DNA of 64,000 nucleotides from Caulobacter vibrioides (GCF_002858865.1 NZ_PJRR01000017.1:31856-95855); one strand, 5' to 3'; positions 1-8,512 are shown, counted from the stretch's first letter. The notes: generated by a model from the letters alone, not told the origin. Numbers and translations are program-made.

Positions 1-178
1 TCGCCTCCATCTGCGGAAAGGCCGCCCAGACCGCATCACGCATGCGCTCTGCGGTGCGGCGGCCCACGCCCAGGGCTGCGGCCATCTCGTCCAGGGTCAG
101 CCCCTCGGCGGACCCAGCCAGCATCCGGGCCAGATCCAGAAGGCGGGTGGCTTTCTCGTGTCTCATGCCGCCCGTCAT
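1..178 (-). CDS. WYL-type HTH transcriptional regulator, N-terminal part (possibly DriD)
   Basis: Only the first 59 codons lie in the window; the gene runs off the left edge. They encode a DeoR/YafY-type helix-turn-helix (residues about 5-50: LLDLARMLAG, then LTLDEMAAALGVGRRTAERM), the usual N-terminus of WYL-domain regulators; the WYL domain itself is not visible. ATGs at 178 and 166 are both possible starts. In C. crescentus a WYL activator of the SOS-independent DNA-damage response, DriD, is (from memory) encoded a few genes from recA. Synteny here, with recA 8.5 kb away, makes that identity plausible but unproven. The DNA just upstream of the start carries an 18-mer also found upstream of recA. 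Confidence 0.6.
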   Translation of the reverse strand, partial: MTGGMRHEKATRLLDLARMLAGSAEGLTLDEMAAALGVGRRTAERMRDAVWAAFPQMEA

Positions 179-196
179 ACGACCGTTTCTGTCGCA
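179..196 (-). promoter_or_regulatory. 18-bp motif upstream of the WYL regulator, identical to one upstream of recA
   Basis: ACGACCGTTTCTGTCGCA (plus strand) directly abuts the ATG at 178. The same 18 bases occur at 9856-9873 upstream of recA, in the same orientation relative to the downstream gene. A shared operator or promoter element is an inference. Confidence 0.4.
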
Positions 197-246
197 ATGC
201 GCGGACAATCTTCCATCATCGCCCCTGGAGAACCCAAGGACCCCCG

Positions 247-597
247 ATGACCCGCTTCGCCTGCCCCGCCTGGACGATCGCCCCCGTCAACGCCGCCATG
301 ATCTCGGCGGTGCTGGACTTCGCCGACATCCATCGCGATCTGGGCGGCGGCCGCAGCCTGCGCCGGATCAGCCACGAGCGCGCGGCCAAGGCCGACATGT
401 TCCTGCTGCTAGGCCGCGACGTCGAGCGCGTCACCGACATCGGCCTCGTGTGGAACGATCGGGAGGACCAGATCGTCCGCGTCACCGACGACGCCGAACT
501 GCGCGAGTCGCGCTTCATGCCCTGGGAAGACGCCTTCGAGCTTTTCGAGACCGAAGAGACCGACGAAAGGGCCGAACCCCTGCGTCTCTGCGCCTGA
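247..597 (+). CDS. hypothetical protein, 116 aa
   Basis: Family not recognised. The protein is soluble, with no signal peptide or membrane segment, and has an acidic C-terminal third (DAFELFETEETDERAE). Codon use is strongly GC3-rich like its neighbours, and the reading frame is closed by TGA. It is transcribed divergently from the WYL regulator, so the 68-bp gap between them holds both promoters. The start at 247 is the first ATG and leaves a normal leader. No function can be assigned. Confidence 0.7.
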   Translation: MTRFACPAWTIAPVNAAMISAVLDFADIHRDLGGGRSLRRISHERAAKADMFLLLGRDVERVTDIGLVWNDREDQIVRVTDDAELRESRFMPWEDAFELFETEETDERAEPLRLCA

Positions 598-819
598 CAC
601 CCCGCATCGCGCCGCAGCCAGATCGCCGCCTCCAAGCCGAGGCGCCGGTGCGTTCTGCCTAAAATCCGTGAACAGACGCCGCGCAAAGGGGCGCCACCAT
701 GGGCGCTGGCGCGGCTTGCGCATTTTTCTTCGGCGCGCCCATTGCCGAACGCCACAGCTTGAAACCTCATGAATAGATCGATGGTTCGTCGATATATTTT
801 TAGTACCCGCGTCAAAAAA

Positions 820-825
820 TATAAT
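820..825 (+). promoter_or_regulatory. possible -10 element ahead of the TonB receptor
   Basis: A TATAAT hexamer lies in an AT-rich patch (790-825) inside the otherwise GC-rich 296-bp gap at 598-893. No convincing -35 sits 17 bp upstream, so this is weak. No gene is seen in the gap. Confidence 0.25.
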
Positions 826-893
826 CGCCGGGAGAAAAACGCCATGGAGAAGGGAATCGTCATGCGTCAATAAACAGAATGAGGGGGCTACTT

Positions 894-3515
894 ATGACTC
901 AGCGTTTTAAACCCGCACTTCTTGCGGGTATTTCCGCGCTATCCATTACTTCAGTATACTTCACACCCAGCTTCGCTGCTGACACTGCTGTAGCGACCGC
1001 CGACACCCAGGCCGCAGAACTCGACACGGTTGTCGTCACGGCCCGCGGCAAACCTCGCACGGTTCTCGACTCCGCCGTCCCGGTCGACTCCTTCAGCGAG
1101 AGCGATATCAAGGCGTCGACCTTCACCGACACCAACGACATTCTGAAGACCCTGGTCCCGTCCTACACCCTGGCTCGTGAGCCGATCTCGGACGGCGCCA
1201 CCTTCGTTCGCCCCGCCAGCCTGCGCGGCCTGCCCACCGACAAGACCCTATTCATGGTCAACTCCAAGCGCCGCCATCGTTCGGCGCTGGTGACCATCGG
1301 CGGCACCGGCGCCCAGGCGCCCGACGCGGCCACCATCCCCGCCTCGGCCCTCAAGAACGTGGTCGTCACCCGCGACGGCGCGGGCGCGCAATACGGCTCG
1401 GACGCCATCGCCGGCGTCATCGACTTCCAGCTGAAGGACAGCCCCAGCGGCGGCTCGCTGATCGCCCAGTATGGCCAGTTCTATCTGGGCGACGGCGAGG
1501 ACGTGCTGCTCACCGGCAACCTTGGCCTGCCGATCGGCGAGAAAGGCTTCATCAACACCACGGTCGAATACACCAGCCAGAACCAGGTCAACCGCGGCAA
1601 GCAGTACTGCAATGTCGGCATCCCGAACCAGTCGGCCGGCTTCTGCGTCACCAGCTATGCGGCGGCCAACCCGGCCTATAAGGCGCTGATCAACGACTAC
1701 GTCCAGAAGTGGGGCCAGCCCGACGCCGAGGCCACGCGCGCCGTCGTCAACGCCGGCTACGCCTTCAGCGATAACCTGTCGATCTACGGCTTCGCCAACT
1801 ATTCCAAGAGCAGCGCGGTCGAGTACTTCAACTACCGTCCGCCGGTCAGCAACGCCGTCAACGCCACGCCGATCCGCCTGCAGGATGGCTCGACCTTCCA
1901 GTTCAGCTCGATCTTCCCGGCCGGCTTCACCCCGATGTTCGGCGGCGATGTCAGCGACTACAGCATGACCGGCGGGGTCAAGGGCCTGACCGGTTACGGC
2001 CTCAGCTATGACCTGTCGGCGCGGTACGGCAACAACAAGATCGCCTATTCGATCTGGGACACCGTCAACCCCTCGATGGGCCCGGCCTCGCCCAAGAAAT
2101 TCTACGACGGCGCGCTGGTCTCGACGGAATCCTCGGCCAACGCCGACTTCGCCTATGACTGGGACGGCTTGAGCTTCAAGACCCCGGTGACGATCAACTT
2201 CGGCGCGGAATATCGCAAGGAAGGCTACGAGATCGAGCCGGGCGATGTGCCCTCGTACATCGCCGGGACCTGGGCGGTGCCCGATCCGTTCAAGTTCTGT
2301 AACGCCACGACCCGCACCCCGACCGCGGCGGGCCTCGCCCTGCCGGCCACCGCCGGCCTGAACTGCGCCAACTATCTGTCGACCACCGCCGACGGCTTCG
2401 CCGGCATCGATCCGGTCTACAACGCCCTGGCGGTTGGCTCGAATGGCTTCCCGGGCAATACGCCGCTGTACTCCGGCAAGCTGACCCGCGACTCCTACGC
2501 CGGCTATCTGGAGACCTCGGGCAATGTGACCGAGGAATGGTTCCTCGACTTCGCGGTGCGCGGCGAGCACTTCTCCGACTTCGGCAGCACCTGGAACGGC
2601 AAGGCCGCCACCCAGTACCAGCTGACGCCGAACTTCGGTCTTCGCGGTTCGGTCGGCACCGGCTTCCGCGCCCCCACCCCCGGTCAGGCGTTCACCACCA
2701 ACGTCTCCACCCGGGTCGAGAATGGCGCGATCATCGCTTCGGGCCTGTTCCCGGCGACCAATCCGGTGGCCAAGTTCCTGGGCGCCAAGGACCTGAAGCC
2801 CGAGAAGTCCACCAACCTAGCCATCGGCTTCACGGCGACCCCGATCGAGGGGCTGTCGCTGACGGTCGACGCCTACAGCATCAAGATCAAGGACCAGTTC
2901 TACGCCACTACGCCGATCACCGTGACGCCGGCGATCCGGACGGCGCTGGTCTCCGCCAGCATTCCGGGCGCTGACACCATCGGCCAGGTGCAGTTCTTCC
3001 AGAACGCCTTCGACTCCACGACGCGCGGCATCGACGTCGTCGCCACCTACCGGATGAGCTGGGAAAACGGCCAGTCGACCAACCTTTCGGTCAGCGGCAA
3101 CTACAACAAGTTCAAGATCGACAAGGTCTTCTCGACCAACTTCTTCGACGCCGAAGGCGTGCACGACTTCGAGAACGCCGCGCCGCGCTGGCGGTCGGTG
3201 ATCTCGGCGACGCACCAGATCGACAAGTTCAAGGCCGTCGGCCGCCTGAACATCTGGGGCCCGTACAAGAACATGTTCAGCGTCGGCAATCCGATCGTCC
3301 AGAAGTGGGATCCGGAGACCTTCTTCGATCTGGAGATGTCCTACCAGGCCACCGACAACTACTCGGTCGCCATCGGCGCGCGGAACCTGTTCGCCAACTA
3401 TCCCGATCCCGACAAGACCGGCGAGTCGGCCACCAACGGCCGCATCTATCGCTCGGACGCCATCGTCGATTGGCAAGGCGGCTTCTGGTACGCTCGACTG
3501 TCGGCGACGTTCTAG
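894..3515 (+). CDS. TonB-dependent outer-membrane receptor
   Basis: About 873 residues. It has an N-terminal signal peptide ending near SFAADT, a TonB-box-like stretch (ELDTVVVTARG), a plug domain (about residues 55-170, including RDGAGAQYGSDAIAGVIDF) and a 22-strand-type beta-barrel ending in the aromatic ARLSATF typical of outer-membrane barrels. The ATG at 894 is preferred over the in-frame ATG at 879 because GAGGGGG lies 7 bases before it. The family imports siderophores, cobalamin or, often in Caulobacter, carbohydrates and peptides. The substrate cannot be read from the sequence. The gene appears monocistronic, with a strong terminator 54 bp downstream. Confidence 0.93.
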   Translation: MTQRFKPALLAGISALSITSVYFTPSFAADTAVATADTQAAELDTVVVTARGKPRTVLDSAVPVDSFSESDIKASTFTDTNDILKTLVPSYTLAREPISDGATFVRPASLRGLPTDKTLFMVNSKRRHRSALVTIGGTGAQAPDAATIPASALKNVVVTRDGAGAQYGSDAIAGVIDFQLKDSPSGGSLIAQYGQFYLGDGEDVLLTGNLGLPIGEKGFINTTVEYTSQNQVNRGKQYCNVGIPNQSAGFCVTSYAAANPAYKALINDYVQKWGQPDAEATRAVVNAGYAFSDNLSIYGFANYSKSSAVEYFNYRPPVSNAVNATPIRLQDGSTFQFSSIFPAGFTPMFGGDVSDYSMTGGVKGLTGYGLSYDLSARYGNNKIAYSIWDTVNPSMGPASPKKFYDGALVSTESSANADFAYDWDGLSFKTPVTINFGAEYRKEGYEIEPGDVPSYIAGTWAVPDPFKFCNATTRTPTAAGLALPATAGLNCANYLSTTADGFAGIDPVYNALAVGSNGFPGNTPLYSGKLTRDSYAGYLETSGNVTEEWFLDFAVRGEHFSDFGSTWNGKAATQYQLTPNFGLRGSVGTGFRAPTPGQAFTTNVSTRVENGAIIASGLFPATNPVAKFLGAKDLKPEKSTNLAIGFTATPIEGLSLTVDAYSIKIKDQFYATTPITVTPAIRTALVSASIPGADTIGQVQFFQNAFDSTTRGIDVVATYRMSWENGQSTNLSVSGNYNKFKIDKVFSTNFFDAEGVHDFENAAPRWRSVISATHQIDKFKAVGRLNIWGPYKNMFSVGNPIVQKWDPETFFDLEMSYQATDNYSVAIGARNLFANYPDPDKTGESATNGRIYRSDAIVDWQGGFWYARLSATF

Positions 3516-3568
3516 GATCAACACTCACGGCGGTGGGCGGCCTGCTCGCTCACCGTCTGAAACAACGA

Positions 3569-3597
3569 AGGGCCGGGGCGATCCTCGGCCCTTTTTC
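3569..3597 (+). terminator. Rho-independent terminator of the TonB receptor
   Basis: A 10-bp stem (AGGGCCGGGG / CCTCGGCCCT, one G-T pair) with loop CGAT is followed by a T5 run. Confidence 0.85.
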
Positions 3598-3641
3598 TTT
3601 GGCTGTTTCGGGTTGAGTGTTGATGAGATCGTGGGAGCCGC

Positions 3642-3728
3642 CCTCGCCCTTCGACAGGCTCAGGGTGAGGACGACTTTGGAGTCCTGCGCGCACAAAATC
3701 CTCATCCTGAGCTTGTCGAAGGACGAGG
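3642..3728. repeat. intergenic palindromic repeat (CTTCGACA type)
   Basis: Two 30-bp arms at 3642-3671 and 3699-3728 are inverted copies matching at about 27 of 30 positions, separated by 27 bp. The core CCTTCGACAAGCTCAGGATG is a common intergenic palindrome type in Caulobacter and relatives. It lies in the gap between convergent genes. Confidence 0.7.
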
Positions 3729-3783
3729 ATTTCGCTCCGGATCTGCGGTTACACGCGACCTGAGTTCAGCTCTTTTCTTCCCG

Positions 3784-4329
3784 CTAAAGCGCCTTGCCCA
3801 TCCGGATCAGCGGCACGCGGTAGCCCGTCGAGGTCACGGCCTCGAAGGGCTCGATGTCGTGGTACCCGCAGGCGCGATACAGCGGCACGCCGCCCATGGT
3901 CGCGGCCATCTCGACGCTGGAGAAGCCCTCGGCGCGGGCGGCGGCTTCGCAGGCGTCCAGAATGATCCGGCCCACGCCTTTGCGGGTGTGATCGGGGTGG
4001 GTGTACATCGCCCGCACCCGGGCGGCGTCGGTCTTGGGGTCCAGAAGCGCCGCGTCGCGCCCCGCCGAATGATCACCGCCGAACAGGGTGGCCCGCCGGC
4101 TCCAGCCGCCGCAGCCGGCGATCGCTGCGCCGTCCTCGACCACGAAATAGGTGCCGTCGGCGATCAACTGGGTGTCCAGGCCCATGATCTCGTACGACGC
4201 CTTGACCCCCTCGGGCGGCAGAAAATCCTGAAGCAGCTCGCCGATCGCACGGTCCATCAGCGCCGACAGCGCGGGCATGTCTTCAGGGCGCGCCAGGCGC
4301 AGGCGAAGGTGGGGACGGGCATCGGTCAT
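3784..4329 (-). CDS. GNAT-family N-acetyltransferase
   Basis: About 181 residues. The GNAT fold is visible: a beta strand with an acidic bulge (RAMYTHPDH), then the acetyl-CoA pyrophosphate loop (RKGVGRIIL, matching Q/RxxGxG/A), then a C-terminal segment with YRACGYHDIEPF. The substrate is unknown. The ATG at 4329 follows GAAGGG and is preferred to the GTG immediately before it. It is convergent with the TonB receptor and divergent from the amine oxidase operon. The 268-bp gap to its left holds the palindrome described above. Confidence 0.85.
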   Translation of the reverse strand: MTDARPHLRLRLARPEDMPALSALMDRAIGELLQDFLPPEGVKASYEIMGLDTQLIADGTYFVVEDGAAIAGCGGWSRRATLFGGDHSAGRDAALLDPKTDAARVRAMYTHPDHTRKGVGRIILDACEAAARAEGFSSVEMAATMGGVPLYRACGYHDIEPFEAVTSTGYRVPLIRMGKAL

Positions 4330-4597
4330 CACCCTTCATCACCTCGCGCCGATCCAAGGCAAAAACAAGGATTCGGCGGGGGCGGCGCGATCCCGCGCCC
4401 TCGCTCAGTGATCGAACAATCACCGCCCCAGGCGCCCAATGGCGAGGCGTCTGACATGTCAGTCCGGGCCACCACGGAAAACGGATTGCGCGCCGGAAGC
4501 GCGCCTTTCGAGATGGTGAAGGTTTCGGCGCTGGGGATGGCCGAGACCGCGCGGGTCGTCCTGGCGACGCCTCCGCAAAAACAAGGGCAGGGATTGT

Positions 4598-6202
4598 ATG
4601 AGCGGATCTGACGCGTCACCGGCGGCGAGCGTGCTCACGCGCCGACGGTTCTTTGAAAGCCTGGCCGCGGTCGGCGGCATGTCGCTGGTGCTGTCGGGCA
4701 TGGAAGCGCTGGGCTTCAGCCAGGCCTCGGCCACCGAGCTGCCGCCGACCCTGACCGGCGGCGCCAAGAACACCAAGGTCATCATCCTGGGCGCGGGTCT
4801 GGCGGGCATGACCGCCGCCTACGAGATGTCCAAGGCCGGCTATCAGGTGCAGATCCTGGAGGCGCGCGACTATGCGGGCGGTCGCTGCCAGACGGCGCGC
4901 AAGGGCTTCAAGCACACCGACCTGCTGGGCAACACCCAGGTCTGCGAGTTCGACGACGGGCACTACATCAACCACGGCGCCTGGCGGATCCCGTACCATC
5001 ACCGCTCGACCCTGCACTACACCAAGAGCTTCGGCGTCCTGCTGGAGAGCTTCGTCAACGACAACGACGCGTCTTACGTCTATTTCGAGAAGGGCAAGGG
5101 GCCGCTGAACGGCAAGCCCGTGCGCAAGGGCGAGATCGCCGCCGACGTCCGCGGCTACACCGCCGAACTGGTCGCCAAGGCCGCCAGCGCCGGCGCGCTG
5201 GATGCGCCCCTGAGCGGCGTCGATCGTGAGCGGTTCGTCGCTTACCTCGTCAATGAAGGACGCCTGTCCAAGAGCGACCTGACCTACAAGGGCACCGAGG
5301 GGCGCGGCTTCTCGGTGCATCCGGGCGCCGGCGTCAATCCGGGCCCCGGCAAGGAGCTGGAGCCCTTCGCCTTCAAGGACGTGCTCGACAGCAACGCCTG
5401 GCGGGTGCTCAGCTCGGTCACCGGCTATGAGCAGCAGCGCACCATGCTGCAGCCGATCGGCGGCATGGACCAGATCGCCAAGGCGTTCGAAAAGCGCGTC
5501 GGGCCGATGATCCGCTACTCGACCGTGGTTCAGAAGATCAAGCAGTCCCCCACCGGCGTAACCGTCTCGTTCAAGGGGCCGGACGGCAAGCTGGGCGAGG
5601 TCACCGCCGACTATTGTGTCTGCACCATCCCGCTCAGCGTGCTCAAGCAGATCGAGCTCGACGCCTCAGCCCCGTTCAAGGCGGCTATGGAGGGCGTGGC
5701 CTATGCGCCGGTCAACAAGATCGGCCTGCAGATGAAGAGCCGCTTCTGGGAGGACAAGCACCACATCTACGGCGGCCACATCTATACCGACCTGGCCGGC
5801 ATCGGCTCGATCTCCCTGCCCTCCTATGGCTGGCAAGCCCAGAAGGGCGTGCTCTTGGGTTACTACGCCTTCGGCGGCGAGGCCGCGCGGATCAGCGCCA
5901 AGAGCCCGGCCGACCGCGCCGCCTTCGCCGTCGCCGGCGGCCAGAAGGTGTTCCCCGAATATGCCGAGAACTTCGAGAACGCTTTCTCGTTCAGCTGGCA
6001 CCTGGCCGAGCACAATCTGGGCGGCTGGGCCGAGTGGGGCGAGAACGGCCGCAAGGAGGCCTATCCCATCCTGTGCGAGCCCGACGGTCGTCTCTATCTA
6101 GCGGGCGAGCACCTCAGCTACCTTGGCGGCTGGCAAGCCGGGGCGATCGAGTCGGCCTGGCAGCAGATCGCCAAGATCCACGCCCGCGTCCAACAAGCCT
6201 GA
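4598..6202 (+). CDS. Tat-exported flavin monoamine oxidase/dehydrogenase
   Basis: 534 residues. The N-terminus has a twin-arginine motif (LTRRRFFESLAA, residues 13-24) followed by a hydrophobic stretch, so the protein is probably exported folded with FAD bound. The Rossmann FAD motif ILGAGLAGMTAAYEM is at residues 63-77, and the amine oxidase C-terminal FAD contact (LYLAGEHLSYLGGWQAGA) is near residue 505. The family oxidises primary or secondary amines or amino acids. A c-type cytochrome gene follows 22 bp later and then an exported RidA. That suggests a periplasmic amine dehydrogenase passing electrons to cytochrome c instead of oxygen (inference). The substrate is not evident. Confidence 0.88.
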   Translation: MSGSDASPAASVLTRRRFFESLAAVGGMSLVLSGMEALGFSQASATELPPTLTGGAKNTKVIILGAGLAGMTAAYEMSKAGYQVQILEARDYAGGRCQTARKGFKHTDLLGNTQVCEFDDGHYINHGAWRIPYHHRSTLHYTKSFGVLLESFVNDNDASYVYFEKGKGPLNGKPVRKGEIAADVRGYTAELVAKAASAGALDAPLSGVDRERFVAYLVNEGRLSKSDLTYKGTEGRGFSVHPGAGVNPGPGKELEPFAFKDVLDSNAWRVLSSVTGYEQQRTMLQPIGGMDQIAKAFEKRVGPMIRYSTVVQKIKQSPTGVTVSFKGPDGKLGEVTADYCVCTIPLSVLKQIELDASAPFKAAMEGVAYAPVNKIGLQMKSRFWEDKHHIYGGHIYTDLAGIGSISLPSYGWQAQKGVLLGYYAFGGEAARISAKSPADRAAFAVAGGQKVFPEYAENFENAFSFSWHLAEHNLGGWAEWGENGRKEAYPILCEPDGRLYLAGEHLSYLGGWQAGAIESAWQQIAKIHARVQQA

Positions 6203-6224
6203 CGTTTAAGTTTCGAGGATACGC

Positions 6225-6617
6225 ATGACGTTCGCTTATCGCCTCGCCGCCCTGGCGCTCGCCGCGAGCCTCGCCGCTCCGGCCATCGCGTCCGCCGACG
6301 GCAAGTCCCTGTACATGGACAACTGCTCGGCCTGCCATCAGGCGACGGGCAAGGGCGTCAAGGGCGCCTTTCCGGCCCTGGCCGGCACGCCCCTGGTCCA
6401 AGGACCGCCCAAGGTTCTGATCACCACCGTCCTCAACGGCCGCGCCGGCATGCCCGCGTTCAAGGACGACATCAGCGACGCCGATCTGGCGGCGATCCTG
6501 ACCTACGCCCGCACCACCTGGGGCAACAAGGGCTCGGCGATCAAGCCTGCCGAGGTCGCCTCCGCCCGCGCCGCCGCCAAGGCCGCCCCCAAGCCGCGCG
6601 GCCTGCAAGCGCACTGA
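6225..6617 (+). CDS. periplasmic class I cytochrome c
   Basis: 130 residues. A signal peptide ends near AIASA (about residue 24) and is followed by the haem-binding CSACH (C34, C37, H38). The likely Met axial ligand is in GRAGMPAFKDD. The size and order (CxxCH near the N-terminus, Met in the C-terminal half) fit a soluble monohaem cytochrome. The Lys/Ala/Pro-rich tail (residues 105-130) is unusual. It lies 22 bp after the amine oxidase gene with CGAGGA as ribosome-binding site, so it is likely cotranscribed and serves as the oxidase's electron acceptor. Confidence 0.9.
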   Translation: MTFAYRLAALALAASLAAPAIASADGKSLYMDNCSACHQATGKGVKGAFPALAGTPLVQGPPKVLITTVLNGRAGMPAFKDDISDADLAAILTYARTTWGNKGSAIKPAEVASARAAAKAAPKPRGLQAH

Positions 6618-6646
6618 TCCGTATCACTCACTCTAGGGAAGACGCC

Positions 6647-7129
6647 ATGAAACGCCTGATCGCTCTCACCGTCGCCGCCTGCGCCCTCGCCGGCGCCGCT
6701 CACGCCCAGGACATCGTCCGTGGCGGCGACCCCAAGTCGCCCATCGCCAGCGTCGTCACCGTGCCGGCCGGCTATGACATGATCTATGTCAGCGGCATGG
6801 TCCCGCCGGTGATCGACGACAAGGCGGTCGGCGTCGCCCGCTTCGGCGACACCAAGACCCAGACCCTGGGCGTTCTGGCCCGCATCGAGGCCGCCCTGAA
6901 GAGCCAGGGCGCCACCATGGCCGACGTCGTGATGATGCGCGTGCTGCTGGTCGGCGATCCGGCCAAGGAAGGCAAGATGGACTTCGCCGGCATGATGGAA
7001 GGCTACCGCACCCATTTCGGCACCGCCGCCCAGCCCAACAAGCCCGCCCGCATCACCAGCCAGATCAGCGGCCTCGTCGCCGACGGCATGCTGGTCGAGA
7101 TCGAGGTCCAGGCCGCCAAGAAGAAATAG
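6647..7129 (+). CDS. exported RidA/YjgF-family protein
   Basis: 160 residues. A signal peptide (MKRLIALTVAACALAGAAHA, cleavage after residue 20) precedes a RidA fold with YVSGMVPP, GVLARIEAALKSQGATMADVV and the C-terminal PARITSQISGL that holds the conserved Arg. Canonical RidA is cytosolic and hydrolyses reactive enamine/imine intermediates. A secreted form beside a secreted amine oxidase suggests deamination of periplasmic imines released by that enzyme (inference). GGGAAG precedes the ATG, and it is the third gene of the unit. Confidence 0.87.
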   Translation: MKRLIALTVAACALAGAAHAQDIVRGGDPKSPIASVVTVPAGYDMIYVSGMVPPVIDDKAVGVARFGDTKTQTLGVLARIEAALKSQGATMADVVMMRVLLVGDPAKEGKMDFAGMMEGYRTHFGTAAQPNKPARITSQISGLVADGMLVEIEVQAAKKK

Positions 7130-7161
7130 GCCTCGCCCGTCACCCGCCGGATTTCACCGTT

Positions 7162-7192
7162 ACGCGAAATTATTCGCGTGACAACGTTGTCA
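7162..7192. promoter_or_regulatory. two adjacent palindromic operators, one LacI-like
   Basis: ACGCGAA-ATTA-TTCGCGT (7162-7179) is followed, sharing one base, by the perfect 14-bp palindrome TGACAACGTTGTCA (7179-7192). The latter has the central CG typical of LacI-family operators and covers the -35 of the promoter at 7187. Confidence 0.55.
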
Positions 7193-7215
7193 AGGCGAAG
7201 TCAAACAGCTATATG
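7187..7215 (+). promoter_or_regulatory. housekeeping-type promoter of the candidate sRNA
   Basis: TTGTCA (7187-7192), a 17-bp spacer, then TATATG (7210-7215). Predicted transcription start is about 7221. Confidence 0.6.
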
Positions 7216-7220
7216 GAATT

Positions 7221-7289
7221 CAGCCCTTTCGGGCGTTTCCTCCCAATGACTCGGCCGCCCTCTTCTCCTGGAGGGCGGCCGTTCTTTTG
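7221..7289 (+). ncRNA. candidate small RNA with CCUCCC loop and intrinsic terminator
   Basis: A transcript of about 70 nt would start just after the -10, form a short hairpin (GCCC 7223-7226 / GGGC 7231-7234), expose single-stranded UUUCCUCCCAAUGA (anti-Shine-Dalgarno-like), and end in a perfect 10-bp terminator stem (GGCCGCCCTC / GAGGGCGGCC) with GTTCTTTT. No plausible reading frame exists in it. The alternative is that the hairpin merely terminates the amine oxidase operon, whose last stop is at 7129. Confidence 0.5.
7253..7288 (+). terminator. strong intrinsic terminator
   Basis: A perfect 10-bp GC-rich stem (7253-7262 / 7271-7280) with an 8-base loop is followed by GTTCTTTT. It ends either the candidate sRNA or the upstream operon. 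From 7290 to 7489 no gene or repeat is apparent. Confidence 0.85.
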
Positions 7290-7489
7290 TCTGGGGGCCG
7301 GCTTGGCGCCCATCGGGAGACGGTTCGACCCGGAGCCGATCGGCCCCGGTGGGGTTGAAGCGCCTGTCGGCTAGCCACACAAGCGCCGCCAGCCGTTTCC
7401 CCGCATTGGCCCATGAACCTCGCGGGCATCGCGTCCTCGCGAGGGGATGTCGGGGATGTCCCTTGAGGGTGGGGGCGGACCATCCGCCT

Positions 7490-7966
7490 TTAGTGTGTTG
7501 ATGCACCGCCGCCGACAAACCATACGAAACCCTCATCGCGCCCTATAAATCTCGCGATGGTGCTTACGCCTTCGAGATTGACCTCCACACTCTTGGCCGT
7601 GGCTAGGTTGAGCAATTCAATGAACCGACACATGCCTGCAAACTCGACAGCATTCCGGATAGTCGGATGGAGTGAGAAGCTTAGCAACGTCGGCACCCAG
7701 ATGCACCAATCGTATGTAACCCCGGCTATCTTGACCTGAGCTGTCACTGCCGAGGTCGCCAACCACTCGATGATCAGAGACGCATCGCGAGGCGCTGCCT
7801 TAGCAACGCCCTCGACTTCAAACGAAATCACCTCACCTTGCAGGCGCAGTAAATCCAATACGCTTTGCCAATCGGCGAGCGTGGCGTTTTCCACTTCAAT
7901 GTACCGGTACTGACCATCGTCAGCGAAGTCGCTCGCTAGCGATGGCCACTCGTGTTCCGCTATCAT
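7490..7966 (-). CDS. orphan hypothetical protein of low-GC composition
   Basis: 158 residues, family not recognised. Base composition is clearly poorer in GC than the surrounding genes and codon choice is relaxed, which suggests recent acquisition. There is no signal peptide. Hydrophobic beta-like segments (VKIAGVTYDWCIWVPTLLSFSL) alternate with charged ones. It resembles small immunity-type proteins in size and texture, but no toxin gene accompanies it. It stands alone between the sRNA-like cassette and a repeat-rich gap. Confidence 0.6.
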   Translation of the reverse strand: MIAEHEWPSLASDFADDGQYRYIEVENATLADWQSVLDLLRLQGEVISFEVEGVAKAAPRDASLIIEWLATSAVTAQVKIAGVTYDWCIWVPTLLSFSLHPTIRNAVEFAGMCRFIELLNLATAKSVEVNLEGVSTIARFIGRDEGFVWFVGGGASTH

Positions 7967-8102
7967 AGTCCAAACTATGCTCGACGTCGCAGTATCCGAC
8001 TAGTGTCGGGAACGGAAATGAGACCCACGCCGACCTCCGGACATTGACCGCCCTTCCCCTGAAGCGGACGCGCGGAAGAGCAGCGAGGGGTGGTGAGTTG
8101 CC

Positions 8103-8211
8103 TTCTCCTCCCCCACTGGGGGAGGTGGCTCAGAGGGTCGGAGAGGGCAGCTCGGAGGCGGCGGCGATGCCCCCTCAGTCGCTCCGCGACAGTTCCCCCG
8201 GAGGGGAGCAG
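8103..8211. repeat. CTCCCCC/GGGGGAG palindromic intergenic element
   Basis: Contains CTCCCCCACTGGGGGAGG near 8106 and, after about 70 bp, CAGTCGCTCCGCGACAG with a CCCCCGGAGGGG foot. It is the same general family as the element at 57197-57310, but degenerate. It lies in the 684-bp gene-free gap 7967-8650. Confidence 0.5.
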
Positions 8212-8266
8212 AATCTGTGAGCGTCCCCTCTGGGTCGGATGCAGTCTCCAACTCCCCCATAAACCC

Positions 8267-8393
8267 GACCTTCCCGGCGAATGCCGGGATCCAGATCGAG
8301 CCCACCAGCATCTGTCAGACAAACGCCGCGTGATGTCGCATCATCCCCAGCCGCCCCAGATGAATCTGGGCCCCGGCATTCGCCGGGGAGGTC
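8267..8393. repeat. inverted-repeat pair (CCGGCGAATGCCGGG type)
   Basis: Arms of 30 bp at 8267-8296 and 8364-8393 are inverted copies (about 27/30 identical), each itself palindromic around GGCGAATGCC. This is a recognisable Caulobacter intergenic repeat type. No reading frame in the gap looks coding. Confidence 0.7.
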
Positions 8394-8512
8394 GGTTGTT
8401 GAAGTATCCACCAAGGGTCGGATGCCGCAAACCCGGCCCGCGCTGAAACCGGACCTTTGGCGGATCGAGTGGCGTTACCCATCGTGGCCAGTCCAAGCCT
8501 CCTCGCCTTCCC

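Noticed and set aside
4333..4597. Small gene between the GNAT and the amine oxidase
   Set aside because: Open frames here lack ribosome sites and recognisable sequence; the region is better seen as the operon's promoter and leader.
3613..4611. 332-codon frame opposite the GNAT
   Set aside because: Covers an intergenic palindrome and the antisense of a clear GNAT.
7201..7536. 111-codon frame on the minus strand over the sRNA-like cassette
   Set aside because: It crosses a strong terminator and the end of the next gene, and has no ribosome site or domain.
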